NCBI GenBank assembly: GCA_002841945.1
Contig: PHBI01000078.1
Coordinates: forward strand, 1-54,629
Length of the DNA stretch: 54,629 nt
Source of the DNA: Deltaproteobacteria bacterium HGW-Deltaproteobacteria-14
GTDB lineage: Bacteria > Myxococcota_A > UBA9042 > PHBI01
Direction of reading: 5' to 3'
Numbering within the stretch: position 1 is the stretch's first letter; each line of letters starts with the position of its first letter. Made by a program: the position numbers and the translations under genes. Positions 39,905 through 49,212 of this stretch are shown here, piece by piece. The notes under the pieces are model-generated. The model was not told the origin of the DNA and ran no database searches. It saw nothing but the letters and a program-made list of their open reading frames with translations.

Positions 39905-41962
39905 GTGCATCGCAGCATTCGCCCCTCGCTCGCGGCCCGCGCGTGGCGGCCGGTGCTCGGCGCGCTGGCGTTCGTCGCGCTCGCAGCGTCGACGGCCCAC
40001 GGTGAAGACGGGCCTACCTACGAGGATCAGCGGCTGACGCGGGCGCTCGCCGAGGGCGGCTTCACGGTCGTCGCCGCCCCCGAGGGGCGTCCGGTCCGAC
40101 GCATCCACTTCGTCCGCCACGACGTGCTCGCCGAGGACGAGCCGTTTCCGACGTTCTTCAACGTGTTCCACGCGCTGACCCACGAGGACGTGATCCGGCG
40201 CGAGCTCCTCTTCCGCGAGGGAGAACCCTGGGACCAGCCCCGCGTCGACGAGACGATGCGAAACCTCCGAGCGCTCTCGATCTTCACGATCGTCCGCGTG
40301 GTCGCCGTCGAACCCCGCGACCCCGAGGAGCCGCCGCCTGGTTCGATTGAGAGCGTAGGCCCGCCTCCGTCGGCGCCAGCCGACACACCTCCCCCCCGCC
40401 AGCGGGGGACCGCCGCAGGCGGGCAGGGGGCAAGCGAGCGAGGGGCGCCCGCAGCGCCCCCGCACGAGGGTTCCCGCGGTGACCGGAGCGGAGCTTGCGG
40501 AGCGGAGGTCACCGTGGGATGCGGGGGCGTCGCACCCAGGCGCCCCGAGCGAGCGAATGTGATCGTCGGCGGGGGCGTTGCATTGGGGCGCCCCGAGCGA
40601 GCGGATGTGATCGACGTCGTGGTGTTCACGCGGGACCTCTGGAGCATCCGGGTGGAGACGTCGTTTCAGGTCACCGACGGCTTCCTCGATCAGCTGGCCA
40701 TCACGCTCATCGAGCGCAACCTGGCGGGCGCCGGCAAGCAGGCCGCGCTGAGCTTCGAGCTGCTCCCGCGGACCTTCAGCCTCGGCGACGTCTTCCAGGA
40801 CCCGCGCCTGTTCGGCGGGTCGCTCGCCCTCACGCAGACCTTCGCGCTCGTATTCAACCGCTCGAGCGGACTGCCCGAGGGGAGCCGCGGGACCGTCGCC
40901 ATCGGCGAGCCGCTGCGAGACCTCCGCCAGACGTGGGGCTGGGAGGCACAGGTGGGCTACGAGGACGTGATCGGCCGCCAGCTCTCCGGGCGCGAGCTGC
41001 TCACCTACGACGTCCCCGAGACCAACGCCGTCGAAGCCATCCCGCGCGTGTGGGACCAGAACATCCTGACGGCCAGCGTGCAGCTGCGCTACCAGGCCGG
41101 GACCCTGCTCAAGCACCGCCTCGACGGGGGCTTCGCCGGCAGCGATCGCGCGCTGAGCCCGCGCGACGGGCTCACCGCAGACGAGGCCGAGGCCTTCCGG
41201 CGCGACGTGCTCCCGCCGGAGCGGCGGCAGCTCTATCCGTTCATCCGCTGGACCGGATTCACCCCGGAGTACGCGACCTTCGTCGACCTCGCGAGCTTCG
41301 GCCTGACCGAGGACGTGCGCCTCGGCCCGTGGTGGGTCGCCCAGATCGCCTTCCCCCTCGAGGCCTTCGGATCCTCCGACGACGCGCTCTTCTGGTCGCT
41401 GTCGGCGGGCTTCATCGCCGCCCCGGGCGGGGGGCTCGTCGATCTCCAGGGGCAGCTCGCCGGGCGGCTCGAGCAGAGCCGCGTGATCGATCAGCAGTAC
41501 ACCCTCCGCCTGCGGGGCGCGACGCCGCGGCTCGCGATCGGGCGGCTCATCGCCAACGCCAGCTACGAGGGGCGGCGCCGCGACAGCGGGCGGACGCTCG
41601 TCACCCTGGGGGGCGACAACGGCCTGCGCGGCTTCGCGAGCCAGGCGCTCTACGGCTTCGGCGCGAGCCGCATGCGCTTCAACGCCGAGTGGCGCACCCC
41701 TCCATGGATCATCGCCTCGGCCCACCTCGGCGGCGTCCTCTTCTGGGACGGCGGGGCGGTGTGGGAGGGAGATGCCGACATCGACTTTCGCCAAAGCGTG
41801 GGTCTTGGGTTAAGACTCCTGTTCCCTCAGTTCAATCGGTTCACGTTCCGCTTCGACTTGGGGGTGCCCCTCGATGGCGACGGATTCACCGTGCTGGCGA
41901 CGTTCGGGAGCCTGCAGGCCGTCCCGCTCACCTCCACGGAGGACGCGACTCTCTCCCAGTGA
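39905..41962 (+). CDS. Outer-membrane beta-barrel protein with POTRA-like N-terminus (BamA/TamA-like)
   Basis: 685 residues from GTG 39905 (TTG 39875 is an alternative), giving a signal peptide (LGALAFVALAASTAHG). Next is a POTRA-like domain: VRRIHFVRHDVL, LLFREGEPWDQPRVDETMRNLRALSIFTIVRVVAV. That domain is interrupted at about 144-235 by a low-complexity Pro/Gly/Arg segment encoded by palindromic repeats. It resumes with DVIDVVVFTRDLWSIRVETSF, then a surface-antigen/D15-like barrel of alternating strands to the C-terminus (LVTLGGDNGLRGF is the usual (V/I)RG(F/Y) lid motif). It probably inserts or exports outer-membrane proteins or lipids. The WD40 gene begins 17 bases later. Confidence 0.78.
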   Translation: MHRSIRPSLAARAWRPVLGALAFVALAASTAHGEDGPTYEDQRLTRALAEGGFTVVAAPEGRPVRRIHFVRHDVLAEDEPFPTFFNVFHALTHEDVIRRELLFREGEPWDQPRVDETMRNLRALSIFTIVRVVAVEPRDPEEPPPGSIESVGPPPSAPADTPPPRQRGTAAGGQGASERGAPAAPPHEGSRGDRSGACGAEVTVGCGGVAPRRPERANVIVGGGVALGRPERADVIDVVVFTRDLWSIRVETSFQVTDGFLDQLAITLIERNLAGAGKQAALSFELLPRTFSLGDVFQDPRLFGGSLALTQTFALVFNRSSGLPEGSRGTVAIGEPLRDLRQTWGWEAQVGYEDVIGRQLSGRELLTYDVPETNAVEAIPRVWDQNILTASVQLRYQAGTLLKHRLDGGFAGSDRALSPRDGLTADEAEAFRRDVLPPERRQLYPFIRWTGFTPEYATFVDLASFGLTEDVRLGPWWVAQIAFPLEAFGSSDDALFWSLSAGFIAAPGGGLVDLQGQLAGRLEQSRVIDQQYTLRLRGATPRLAIGRLIANASYEGRRRDSGRTLVTLGGDNGLRGFASQALYGFGASRMRFNAEWRTPPWIIASAHLGGVLFWDGGAVWEGDADIDFRQSVGLGLRLLFPQFNRFTFRFDLGVPLDGDGFTVLATFGSLQAVPLTSTEDATLSQ
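40442..40618 (+). repeat. In-frame palindromic and tandem repeats inside the barrel gene
   Basis: GGGGCGC-CCGCA-GCGCCCC (40442-40460), a 12-bp hairpin CCCGCGGTGACC/GGTCACCGTGGG (40473-40484 with 40507-40518), then two tandem 48-base units (40523-40570, 40571-40618), each containing GGCGCCCCGAGCGAGCG. That string also occurs at 13163-13179. The insert adds about 90 codons without breaking the frame. Confidence 0.65.
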
Positions 41963-41979
41963 GACCGGAACCCAGAGCG

Positions 41980-42867
41980 ATGGACGACTTCATCACGATC
42001 CAGGCCCATCAGAGCCACGTGAACGCCGTGAGGTTCAGCCCGGACGGGCGCTTCCTCGTGTCGGCCGGGATGGACAACGCGCTGAAGCTGTGGAGCCGCG
42101 GCTCGTGGGCCCTCGCGGCCTCGATCGAGGCGCACGACAAGAGCGTCAACGACTTCGACTTCGGCCCTGACGGCGCGACCCTCTACACCGGCTCCACCGA
42201 TCGCACGGCGCGCTCGTGGAGTTTCCCTCAGCTCGCCCAGCGACGCTCCTTCAAGGGCCACAAGAGCGCCGTGACGGCGGTCCGCGTGTCCCCGCACGGC
42301 GACGTGATCGCCACCGCCAGCAACGACGCCGCCGTGCGCCTGTGGGACCCGGCGACGGGCGAGTGTCGGCACACCCTCAAGGCGCACCGCCGCAACGTGA
42401 CGTCGATCCAGTTCGTCCAGGACGGCCGCACCCTGGCGACCGCCGGGCTGGGCGACGAGGTCTACCTGTGGTCGGTGGCCGACGGCGAGCGCATCGGCGA
42501 GCTCACCGGGCACAAGGCGGCCGTGACCCTCGGCGGCCTCGGCAGGGAGGGCGACCGCCTCGTCACGGCCGGCTACGAGGGACAGGTGAAGATCTGGGAC
42601 ACCGAGGACTGGGAGCTTCAGTCGAGCTTCGAGCCCGGCGCCTCGGGTCTCTTCAACCTCGCGGTCTCGCCCCACGGGGGGATGGTGGCGATCGCGAGCG
42701 AGCGCAACGTCGCCATCTGGTCCCTCGAGCTCCTCGACGTGCTCGTGGAGCTGCCGATCAAGCCGAAGGGGGTCTACGGGGTGGCGTTCTCACCCGAGGG
42801 GGACTTCTTGGCGTGCGCCGCGGCGGACAAGCAGATCCGGCTGTGGGCCGTCGACTCGATCATCTGA
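41980..42867 (+). CDS. WD40-repeat protein, seven blades
   Basis: 295 residues consisting entirely of seven WD40-type blades: each unit has a HxxxV start and ends LKLW, SWSF, VRLW, VYLW, VKIW, VAIW or IRLW. It should form one complete beta-propeller with no extra domain and no signal peptide, so a cytoplasmic scaffold or binding protein. Unlike many myxobacterial WD40 proteins it is not fused to a kinase. ATG 41980 is 17 bases after the barrel gene stop, and the next gene begins 5 bases after its own, so the three form an operon. Confidence 0.88.
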   Translation: MDDFITIQAHQSHVNAVRFSPDGRFLVSAGMDNALKLWSRGSWALAASIEAHDKSVNDFDFGPDGATLYTGSTDRTARSWSFPQLAQRRSFKGHKSAVTAVRVSPHGDVIATASNDAAVRLWDPATGECRHTLKAHRRNVTSIQFVQDGRTLATAGLGDEVYLWSVADGERIGELTGHKAAVTLGGLGREGDRLVTAGYEGQVKIWDTEDWELQSSFEPGASGLFNLAVSPHGGMVAIASERNVAIWSLELLDVLVELPIKPKGVYGVAFSPEGDFLACAAADKQIRLWAVDSII

Positions 42868-42872
42868 ACGGC

Positions 42873-43385
42873 ATGTACACACCCGGCGATCTTGGGACCC
42901 GGCGGTCCGCCTCCACGTCAGCCCGCGTCGGCGGCCTCGCGCTCGCGGTGCTCGTGGCGCTGGCGGGCGGGTGTGCGAGCACCGGCGGCCACGCGCCCCG
43001 TGATCGTGCGGCGGCGCCGACGATCCCGACACCGGTCGCCGATCCCTTCGCCGAGGCCCCGCCGGTGGTCCGCCGCTGGGCGACCCTGAATCGCAGCCTC
43101 GGCGACGCGCTGCGCGGCGCCGGGACGAGCTGCCGTGAGGTGGCGCGGGCCCTCGACGGCTGGACGCAGCGCAACGGCGCCGCCTTCCGCAGCGCGACCG
43201 CCGCCATGGACGCCTGGGAGCTCGGCGCGGACCGGAGCGAAGCGCGCCGCTACCACACGCTCGCCGAGCGCGACGTCGACGCGCGGGTCGACGCCGGGGT
43301 GCGGTGCGACGGCCACCCCGACGCCCGGGCGGCCTTCGACCGCTTCTTCAGCGCCGCCGGGTTCGACGGGAGCCTGGGCCCCTGA
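42873..43385 (+). CDS. Small lipoprotein, unknown function
   Basis: 170 residues. Signal peptide ending VALAGGC (Cys34), a short Pro/Thr linker, then a helical domain (WATLNRSLGDALRGAGTSCREVARALDGW, AATAAMDAWELGADRSEARRY) with two Cys. Family not recognised. It starts five bases after the WD40 stop, so it is co-transcribed with the barrel and WD40 genes. Confidence 0.72.
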   Translation: MYTPGDLGTRRSASTSARVGGLALAVLVALAGGCASTGGHAPRDRAAAPTIPTPVADPFAEAPPVVRRWATLNRSLGDALRGAGTSCREVARALDGWTQRNGAAFRSATAAMDAWELGADRSEARRYHTLAERDVDARVDAGVRCDGHPDARAAFDRFFSAAGFDGSLGP

Positions 43386-43500
43386 TGGGCGCGCCGAGCG
43401 AACGACCGCGTCGACCCTCAGCCCGGGTCGCGCCGCTCGTGAAAATGGACTAGGACAGTGATCCGGGGCCGAGCTAGCGCGACCCTGGAGCAATGCCCCG

Positions 43501-43537
43501 GGCCGCGCAGCGGCCGGTGGAGGCCGCGCAGCGGCCG
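43501..43537. repeat. Two copies of a 16-base palindromic unit
   Basis: GGCCGCGCAGCGGCCG at 43501-43516 and again at 43522-43537, separated by GTGGA. Each unit is itself a hairpin (GGCCGC/GCGGCC). It lies in the 192-base gap upstream of the HEAT-repeat gene. Confidence 0.55.
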
Positions 43538-43577
43538 ATCAGTCTCGCGCCCGACGATGGTGGGCTAAGGAGAGGAC

Positions 43578-45977
43578 ATGGAGCAGGTGTCGCTCGAGCT
43601 CGAGGAGCTGGCGCCGCGCAAAGTGGCGTCCCTCCTCGCGGATCAACGCGAAGCATGCGTCGCGGCGGCCTGCGACCGCGTCGCCGATGGCCGGACGATG
43701 GTCCGCCGCAACGCCGCGCTGGTGCTCTCGCTCCTCGAGCCGATGGCCCCCGAGGCGCTGGAGAAGCTCGACATCGCGCGCAAGGACGCCGACCCGATCG
43801 TCCGCCGGCACGCCGTGTCCGCCTTCTCGGCGACCGGGGTCGCGACCGACACCGCCGTCGCCGCGCTGGTGCGCGGGCTCAATGACGACGACGACGGCGT
43901 CGCCCAGCTGTCGGTGGACGGGCTCCGGCGCGTGCTCGCGAAGGCGGGCCCGGCGAGCTGGATGCGCGCGGTGGATCTCCTCGCCGACGCGAGCTTCGTG
44001 ACCCTCATCCGGGCGACTCCGCTGTTCCACCACCTGGGAGAGCGCGCCATCGTGACGCTGACGGCGGCGATGGCCCACCACAACGGGACGATCCGCCGCT
44101 GGGCCCGGGAGACCCTCCAGGGGTTCGGCGAGCAGGCCGTCCCGGTGCTGATTGATGCACTGCAACGTGCGCCGCTCCGCGAGGCGGCGGTGCGCACCAT
44201 CGAGGGCATGACGGCCTTCGACGATTCCCACATCGAGCGTTTGGCCGGCCTCGTGGGAGGCCCCGATTCGGCCACCCAGGCGGTCGCCTTCCGCGCCCTC
44301 GCTGCAATGCACAAGGCGCTCGCCCGCCGCCGCCAGCGGCTCGCCTCGGTCGGGCACCCGGAGTTCTACACGCGCTCGCTCTCCGAGAAGCAGCTCGCCT
44401 CGGCGACCGAGGGGGTGGACGCCGAGGCGCTGGTCTGGAACCTGCGAGACGGGCGCTGGTACGTGAAGGCGAACTCCGTGACGCTGATGGCGCTCGTCGC
44501 GAAGAAGGGGGATCCGCGCGACCTGCTCGCGTCGTCGCTCAAGCCGCTCCTGAGGGACGGCGAGGTCGACGTCCGCCTGGCCACGGTCCGCGCCCTCGCG
44601 CGCGTCATCGGGTCAGAGGCGGTGCCCGGGCTCGTAGAGGCGACCCTCGACCCCGATCCCCGGGTGTCGGGCGAGGCGCGGGGACAGCTGACCGCGCTGG
44701 CCCCGCGGGCGGTGAGCGCGTTGGTGAAGGCGCTCGGGACGACGCGGCGGGACGCCGAGTTGATGCACGCCCTCGACGCCCTCGCGGCGGTGGGCGCGCC
44801 GGCCCTGGCCCCGCTGACGGCCCAGCTCGCGCGGGGGATCGCGCCGCGCGCGCGGGCGGCGGCCGTCATGGGGCTCGTGCGGCTCGAGGCGGCCGACGCC
44901 GAGAGCCGCGCGGGGCTGATCGCCGCGCTCGACGACGTCGACGAGACGGTCCGAGCGGAGGCCGCGCACGGGCTCGGGGCGCTGTTTGTGGGGGACTCGG
45001 GGGTGTTCGCTGCGCTGCGCCAGCTGGCGGCCAGCGAGAGCGTGTCGGAGGTGCGGCGCGCGGCCTCTCTGGCGGCGGATCGCGTCGCCGGTCGGGAGCC
45101 GTCCCCCAAGGTGTTGGCCCCCGCACAGCTCCCGAGCGAGGCGTTTGGCGTGCGCGTGCTGGACGAGCCGGAGCTGCGGGCGCTCGCTGGCGACTTGACC
45201 CTGGAGGGGCTGCGAGGGCTGACCAACGACGGGCGCGCCGCGGTGCGGTGCAACACCGCCGCCGCCCTGGCCTTCGACACGAGCGCCGGCGAGGACGAGG
45301 AGATCGTGCGCTGGCTCGTGCTGTCGCTCAAGGACAGCGAGCCCGCCGTGCGCGCCGCGGCGGCCCACACCCTCGGGGTGTCGAAGCCGCCCCCGATGGT
45401 CGTCGTGCCGCCGCTCGCCAAGGCGCTGACGGACGCGGCGCCGGACGTAGAGGCCGAGCTGATCGGAGCGCTGATGAGCTACGGGCGCGGCGCGCTCGGG
45501 CCGATGCTGGAGGCGCTCACCGATCGCTTTCACGTCGCGCCGGCGGACCTCGAGCGCGTCGCGAAACGCATCCCGACCGGGATGGTGCGGCCGCTCGCGC
45601 ACTACCTGCACCGACCGGCGCGCTACTCGGTGCGCGGGCTCACGGCGGACCTGATCGCGTCCATGGGGCCACGCGCGGTCGACGCCTGGGAGGACCTCGC
45701 GAAGGCGGTCGAGGAGCCGCTGGGGCTGTTGCGGGTCAAGGTCGTCAACGCCATCGGGCGCAGCGCGACGCCGAGCGTCGGCGCCTACGAGGCGCTGCTG
45801 ATCGTCGGCAACTACGACAACCGGGCGAGCGTGAAGGTCGCGGTGGAGGGAGCCATCGAGCACCTCGTCGCGCGCCTCGATCCGGCCGACGTCGCCGCCG
45901 CCGGCGGGCACGACGCGCAGAAGGACGCCTGGTTCCGTTCGGTCACCGAGTCCTCGGCGCGGGTCAAGCGCGGGTAG
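43578..45977 (+). CDS. HEAT-repeat protein
   Basis: 799 residues built of tandem HEAT/PBS-lyase-like helical repeats throughout: ALVRGLNDDDDGVAQLSVDGLRRVL, LIDALQRAPLREAAVRTIEGM, LKPLLRDGEVDVRLATVRALARV, LIAALDDVDETVRAEAAHGLGAL, LVLSLKDSEPAVRAAAAHTLGV and more. Units are around 35-40 residues, with Val/Ala-rich helices and acidic turns. No signal peptide, membrane span or catalytic domain, so probably a large cytoplasmic scaffold for protein interactions. ATG 43578 follows GGAGAGG. Partner unknown. Confidence 0.87.
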   Translation: MEQVSLELEELAPRKVASLLADQREACVAAACDRVADGRTMVRRNAALVLSLLEPMAPEALEKLDIARKDADPIVRRHAVSAFSATGVATDTAVAALVRGLNDDDDGVAQLSVDGLRRVLAKAGPASWMRAVDLLADASFVTLIRATPLFHHLGERAIVTLTAAMAHHNGTIRRWARETLQGFGEQAVPVLIDALQRAPLREAAVRTIEGMTAFDDSHIERLAGLVGGPDSATQAVAFRALAAMHKALARRRQRLASVGHPEFYTRSLSEKQLASATEGVDAEALVWNLRDGRWYVKANSVTLMALVAKKGDPRDLLASSLKPLLRDGEVDVRLATVRALARVIGSEAVPGLVEATLDPDPRVSGEARGQLTALAPRAVSALVKALGTTRRDAELMHALDALAAVGAPALAPLTAQLARGIAPRARAAAVMGLVRLEAADAESRAGLIAALDDVDETVRAEAAHGLGALFVGDSGVFAALRQLAASESVSEVRRAASLAADRVAGREPSPKVLAPAQLPSEAFGVRVLDEPELRALAGDLTLEGLRGLTNDGRAAVRCNTAAALAFDTSAGEDEEIVRWLVLSLKDSEPAVRAAAAHTLGVSKPPPMVVVPPLAKALTDAAPDVEAELIGALMSYGRGALGPMLEALTDRFHVAPADLERVAKRIPTGMVRPLAHYLHRPARYSVRGLTADLIASMGPRAVDAWEDLAKAVEEPLGLLRVKVVNAIGRSATPSVGAYEALLIVGNYDNRASVKVAVEGAIEHLVARLDPADVAAAGGHDAQKDAWFRSVTESSARVKRG

Positions 45978-46042
45978 TCTGGCGCGTCCGGTCCGACCAG
46001 GCGCCGGCCCGGGCGTCGGGACCGCGAGGGGCCGACACGCGG

Positions 46043-47902
46043 TCAGTCCCCCGCGACGCGCTCGAGGCGGGGGAGGTCGGCCTGGAACCAGCGGCTCCAG
46101 ACGGCGCGGGCGGCGGCGGCGAGGCGGCGCTCGTCGATCGCGAGGAGCGACAGATAGGCCTGGGCCGCGCTGCGCCGCACCGCGCCGCTGTCGCCGATGC
46201 GCGCGTCGAGCCCGAGCTCGGCGGCGAGGCCGTCGAGGATGGCGATCGCGACGTTCGCCTCGACGGTACGACCGCGGCGGTCGAGGACGTGGCGGGCGAG
46301 CAGCGTCAGGTCGAGCCGCGCCCAGTCGGGCTCGCGGGCGATCTCGCTGAGGTAGGCGGACAGCTCGTAGGCGAGGCGCTCGACGACCGCGCCGTCGCGG
46401 GAGCCGACGAGCGCGGTGACGACCTCGGGGACGGGGAACGCGTCGCCGCGAGCGTAGTCGAGGCGGTGCTGCACCTCGTGGGCCTCGACGCTGCGGGCGT
46501 GGCGGTCGAGCATGCGGGCGAAGACGTCCTGGTTGTCGCCGGACTCGACGGCGCGCTGCACGTTCTCGAGCTGCTCGACCTGGTAGTCCGGCAGCGCGGC
46601 CTTGAGCGCCTCGTAGAGCTCGTCGTCGAGCGCGAGGGTCCCGGGGACGGTCAGCACCATCCCCTCGTGGGCGAGCTTGACGCGCCAGCCGCCAAACAGC
46701 CGGCGCCGCTGCTCGAGGGCCTCGCCAAAGGCGCGGAGGCGCTCCTCCTCGCCCGGGAGCGCCCGCGCGAAGGTGGCGCGGGCGACCTCGCCTGCGGCGC
46801 GCTGGACCGCGTCCTGCCACGCGACGCCGGCCTGGAGGGAGTCCGGGTCGACCAGCGGCATCGACGCGTCCGGTGCGAGCGCCGGTCCGACGTAGGTGAT
46901 CAGCTGGTCCTCGACGCGGTCGCGGAGGACCGCGGCGACGTTCATGGACTTGCGCGTGTAGCCGAGCTTCGACCAGGACCAGTTCAGCGTGTCGAGGCGG
47001 TGGACATGCACCGCGGTGATCGGGTCGGGGACGCCCTCGGCGCGGAGCTGATGGCGGGCCAGGACGCCGAAGACGAAGAGGGTGGTCTGCGCGTAGCCGT
47101 CGCTGTGGATGAGCCAGTCGCCGTCGAGGAAGTAGGGGAGCGCCGCGTCGGCGAAGGCCTGATCGGCGTCGCGGAGGGCCGCGCGGAACGCCTCGGCGCG
47201 GGCGGGGAGCCCCGCTGGCACGTCGGGCTCGCCGGCGAGCGCCTGGGTCGCGTCGAGGAGGGCGGCGAGGCGCGCGGTCGGCTCGGCGCCGAGGGTCTCG
47301 ACCGCGTCGGGGGCGAAGATTCGGGCGCGGACCGCGTCGAGGGCGGCGCGCTGAGCCGTGGCGCCGCTGTCGCCGCGCTGCGCATAGGGCGCCCACTGGT
47401 CGAGCTGGACGACCCAGTCGGTGAGATCGTCGGTGAGGGCCTGCCCGACGGGTCCCTCGGTGAGCGGCGCCGGGGGGCGCGTGAGGACGAAGGCCAGGGC
47501 GGCGCCGAGCAGGATCACCGAGCCGGCGACCCAGGCGACGCGGCGCGACCGCGCGCTGGAACGGGGAGCGGGCACCCCGGGGTCGTCGTGCTGCCCGAGG
47601 GTGCGGCCCGAGCGGGCATAGAAGGCGGCGGCGGTGGCGGCGGCGTCCGGGACCAGGGGCCGCCACGGAGCCCCCGCGGCGGCGAGCCACGCGAGCTGGA
47701 GGGCGTGGACGCGGTGCCCGACGGGGTCGCCCTGATCGTCGCCCCCGAGCGCGGTCCGGGCCTGGTCGAGGAGGCGCCGCGCCCGCGCGGTCACCCGGCG
47801 GCGCACCAGCGGCCGCGCCACCGCGAGCTCGCGCTCGACGGCGTCGACGTCGGCCTCGATGGCCGCGCGTTCGAGGGCGTTGAGGAGGGGGCGTCGGAAC
47901 AT
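46043..47902 (-). CDS. Membrane-anchored zinc metallopeptidase-like protein
   Basis: 619 residues. A basic N-terminal cytoplasmic part (1-120), one membrane span (about 121-140, RVAWVAGSVILLGAALAFVL) and a 475-residue outer domain. It contains H475-E-V-Q-H479 (SVEAHEVQHRLDYARG), a zincin HExxH motif, and E513 in LAYELSAYLSEIA, a plausible third ligand about 35 residues later as in gluzincins. The rest is not recognised. ATG 47902 is chosen because the upstream open frame is only the antisense of sixA. Diverges from sixA at 48035. Confidence 0.75.
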   Translation of the reverse strand: MFRRPLLNALERAAIEADVDAVERELAVARPLVRRRVTARARRLLDQARTALGGDDQGDPVGHRVHALQLAWLAAAGAPWRPLVPDAAATAAAFYARSGRTLGQHDDPGVPAPRSSARSRRVAWVAGSVILLGAALAFVLTRPPAPLTEGPVGQALTDDLTDWVVQLDQWAPYAQRGDSGATAQRAALDAVRARIFAPDAVETLGAEPTARLAALLDATQALAGEPDVPAGLPARAEAFRAALRDADQAFADAALPYFLDGDWLIHSDGYAQTTLFVFGVLARHQLRAEGVPDPITAVHVHRLDTLNWSWSKLGYTRKSMNVAAVLRDRVEDQLITYVGPALAPDASMPLVDPDSLQAGVAWQDAVQRAAGEVARATFARALPGEEERLRAFGEALEQRRRLFGGWRVKLAHEGMVLTVPGTLALDDELYEALKAALPDYQVEQLENVQRAVESGDNQDVFARMLDRHARSVEAHEVQHRLDYARGDAFPVPEVVTALVGSRDGAVVERLAYELSAYLSEIAREPDWARLDLTLLARHVLDRRGRTVEANVAIAILDGLAAELGLDARIGDSGAVRRSAAQAYLSLLAIDERRLAAAARAVWSRWFQADLPRLERVAGD

Positions 47903-48034
47903 CGTGGTGGGGTATACGATCGGACCGACTCGCAGATCCACCGCGAGGCGCCCCAGGGCGCGACGGACCGGCCTCGGATTGCTGGCTCGGCCACGCCCGG
48001 CTACGCTGGCGGCACGGACCCGTCGGGAGGGTGT

Positions 48035-48541
48035 ATGCAACGTCGCCTGATCCTCATGCGCCACGCCAAGAGCTCGTGGGACAGCGGCGCCGACAGCGAT
48101 CACGACCGCCCGCTGGCCAAGCGCGGCAAGCGCGACGCGGCGCGGGTGGCGGCCGAGCTCGAGCGCCTCGGCTGGCTGCCGGAGATCACCTACACCAGCC
48201 CCGCCCAACGCGCCCGGCAGACCTGGAAGCGGATGGCCAAGGCGCTCGGTGACGAGGCCACCGCGATCTCGGTGCTGCCCGTGGACGACTTCTACATGGG
48301 GGACCTCGACGCGATCCACGGCGCAGCCGCGCGCTGGCCTCCGGAGATCGGCACCGTGCTGGTGCTCGGCCACAACCCGGGGTGGGAGGAGGCGCTGCAC
48401 GTGCTCGCAGGAGGCGACGAGGCGCTGACCACCGGCAACGCCGCGCTGCTCGTCGGCGGCGGCGCGACCTGGGTGGACGCCCTCGAGGCCAACTGGCGCC
48501 TCACGGCGCTGCTGCGACCGCGAGAGCTCGGAGACGACTGA
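48035..48541 (+). CDS. sixA: Phosphohistidine phosphatase SixA-like
   Basis: 168 residues, usual length for SixA, a histidine-phosphatase-superfamily protein that removes phosphate from phosphohistidine. The RHG-type motif is LMRHAKSSWD at the N-terminus. YTSPAQRARQTW holds the second conserved Arg, and LVLGHNPGW the second catalytic His. All core residues are present. ATG 48035 follows GGGAGG at 48025-48030. Cytoplasmic. It could act on HPt or kinase-type proteins, but a link to the histidine kinase at 51351 is only a guess. Confidence 0.85.
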   Translation: MQRRLILMRHAKSSWDSGADSDHDRPLAKRGKRDAARVAAELERLGWLPEITYTSPAQRARQTWKRMAKALGDEATAISVLPVDDFYMGDLDAIHGAAARWPPEIGTVLVLGHNPGWEEALHVLAGGDEALTTGNAALLVGGGATWVDALEANWRLTALLRPRELGDD

Positions 48542-48617
48542 CCGGCGATAACCCCGCTGCCGTAGGCCGACTTCGTGTAGGCTCTGGCCGTCCCCACAAC
48601 GTGCCCTGGAGAGCGAC

Positions 48618-49028
48618 ATGTCCGAGTCGATTACCGCCTTGCTGGTGCCGGTCGACGGCTCCGAAGGGAGCGCGCGCGGGGCACGCTACGCCTCTGAGCT
48701 GGCCGAGCTCGCCGGGGCGACCGTCACCCTGCTCCACATCATCCCCGCCGCCGAGGATCCCGACGCCGTGGCGGACCTCCTCAGGGCGCAGCGCGGGCCG
48801 TTCGCGGTGGCGTGCGACGCGATGGGGAGGGAGCTCGGCGAGGTCGACCACCGGATCGCTTACGGCGAGGCCGCCTCGGCGATCATGCGCACGGCGCGCG
48901 AGGTCGGCGCCGATCTCATCGTGCTCGGGAGCCGCGGCCTGACGCCTGAGGAGGACGCCTGGACGCGGAGCTTGAGCCGCCGGCTGCTGTCCCAGGCGAC
49001 CTGCCCCGTGCTGGTCATCCCGAACTAA
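48618..49028 (+). CDS. Universal stress protein (UspA family)
   Basis: 136 residues, one Usp domain: ITALLVPVDGSEGS at the N-terminus, TVTLLHIIPAAED, then the ATP-binding signature GADLIVLGSRGLTPEEDAW...GSRG followed by SRRLLSQATCPVLVIPN. The usual G-x2-G-x9-GS pattern is only partly kept (SRGLTPEED...RSLS), so nucleotide binding is uncertain. Cytoplasmic stress-response protein, typically a dimer. 76 bases after sixA on the same strand. Confidence 0.88.
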   Translation: MSESITALLVPVDGSEGSARGARYASELAELAGATVTLLHIIPAAEDPDAVADLLRAQRGPFAVACDAMGRELGEVDHRIAYGEAASAIMRTAREVGADLIVLGSRGLTPEEDAWTRSLSRRLLSQATCPVLVIPN

Positions 49029-49212
49029 GTCTAGACGTGGCGGGTCGGCGTCGACGGCGCGCGAGCGGCGAGAGGAGGCCGCGAGGCGCGCCGAACACCG
49101 TCAACCGCAGGAGCCGGTCAGGGCGCGCGGAGCGGACCCTGATCGAGCGTTCCAGTCGACGTCCGGACGCCGCCGCGGCGGGCGGCGCCAGGCGCGAGCG
49201 GGGCTCGCGGGA

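Noticed and set aside
46043..48619. A longer version of the zincin gene starting near 48619
   Set aside because: The extra N-terminal part is the antisense of sixA and lacks a ribosome site; ATG 47902 gives a sensible membrane topology.
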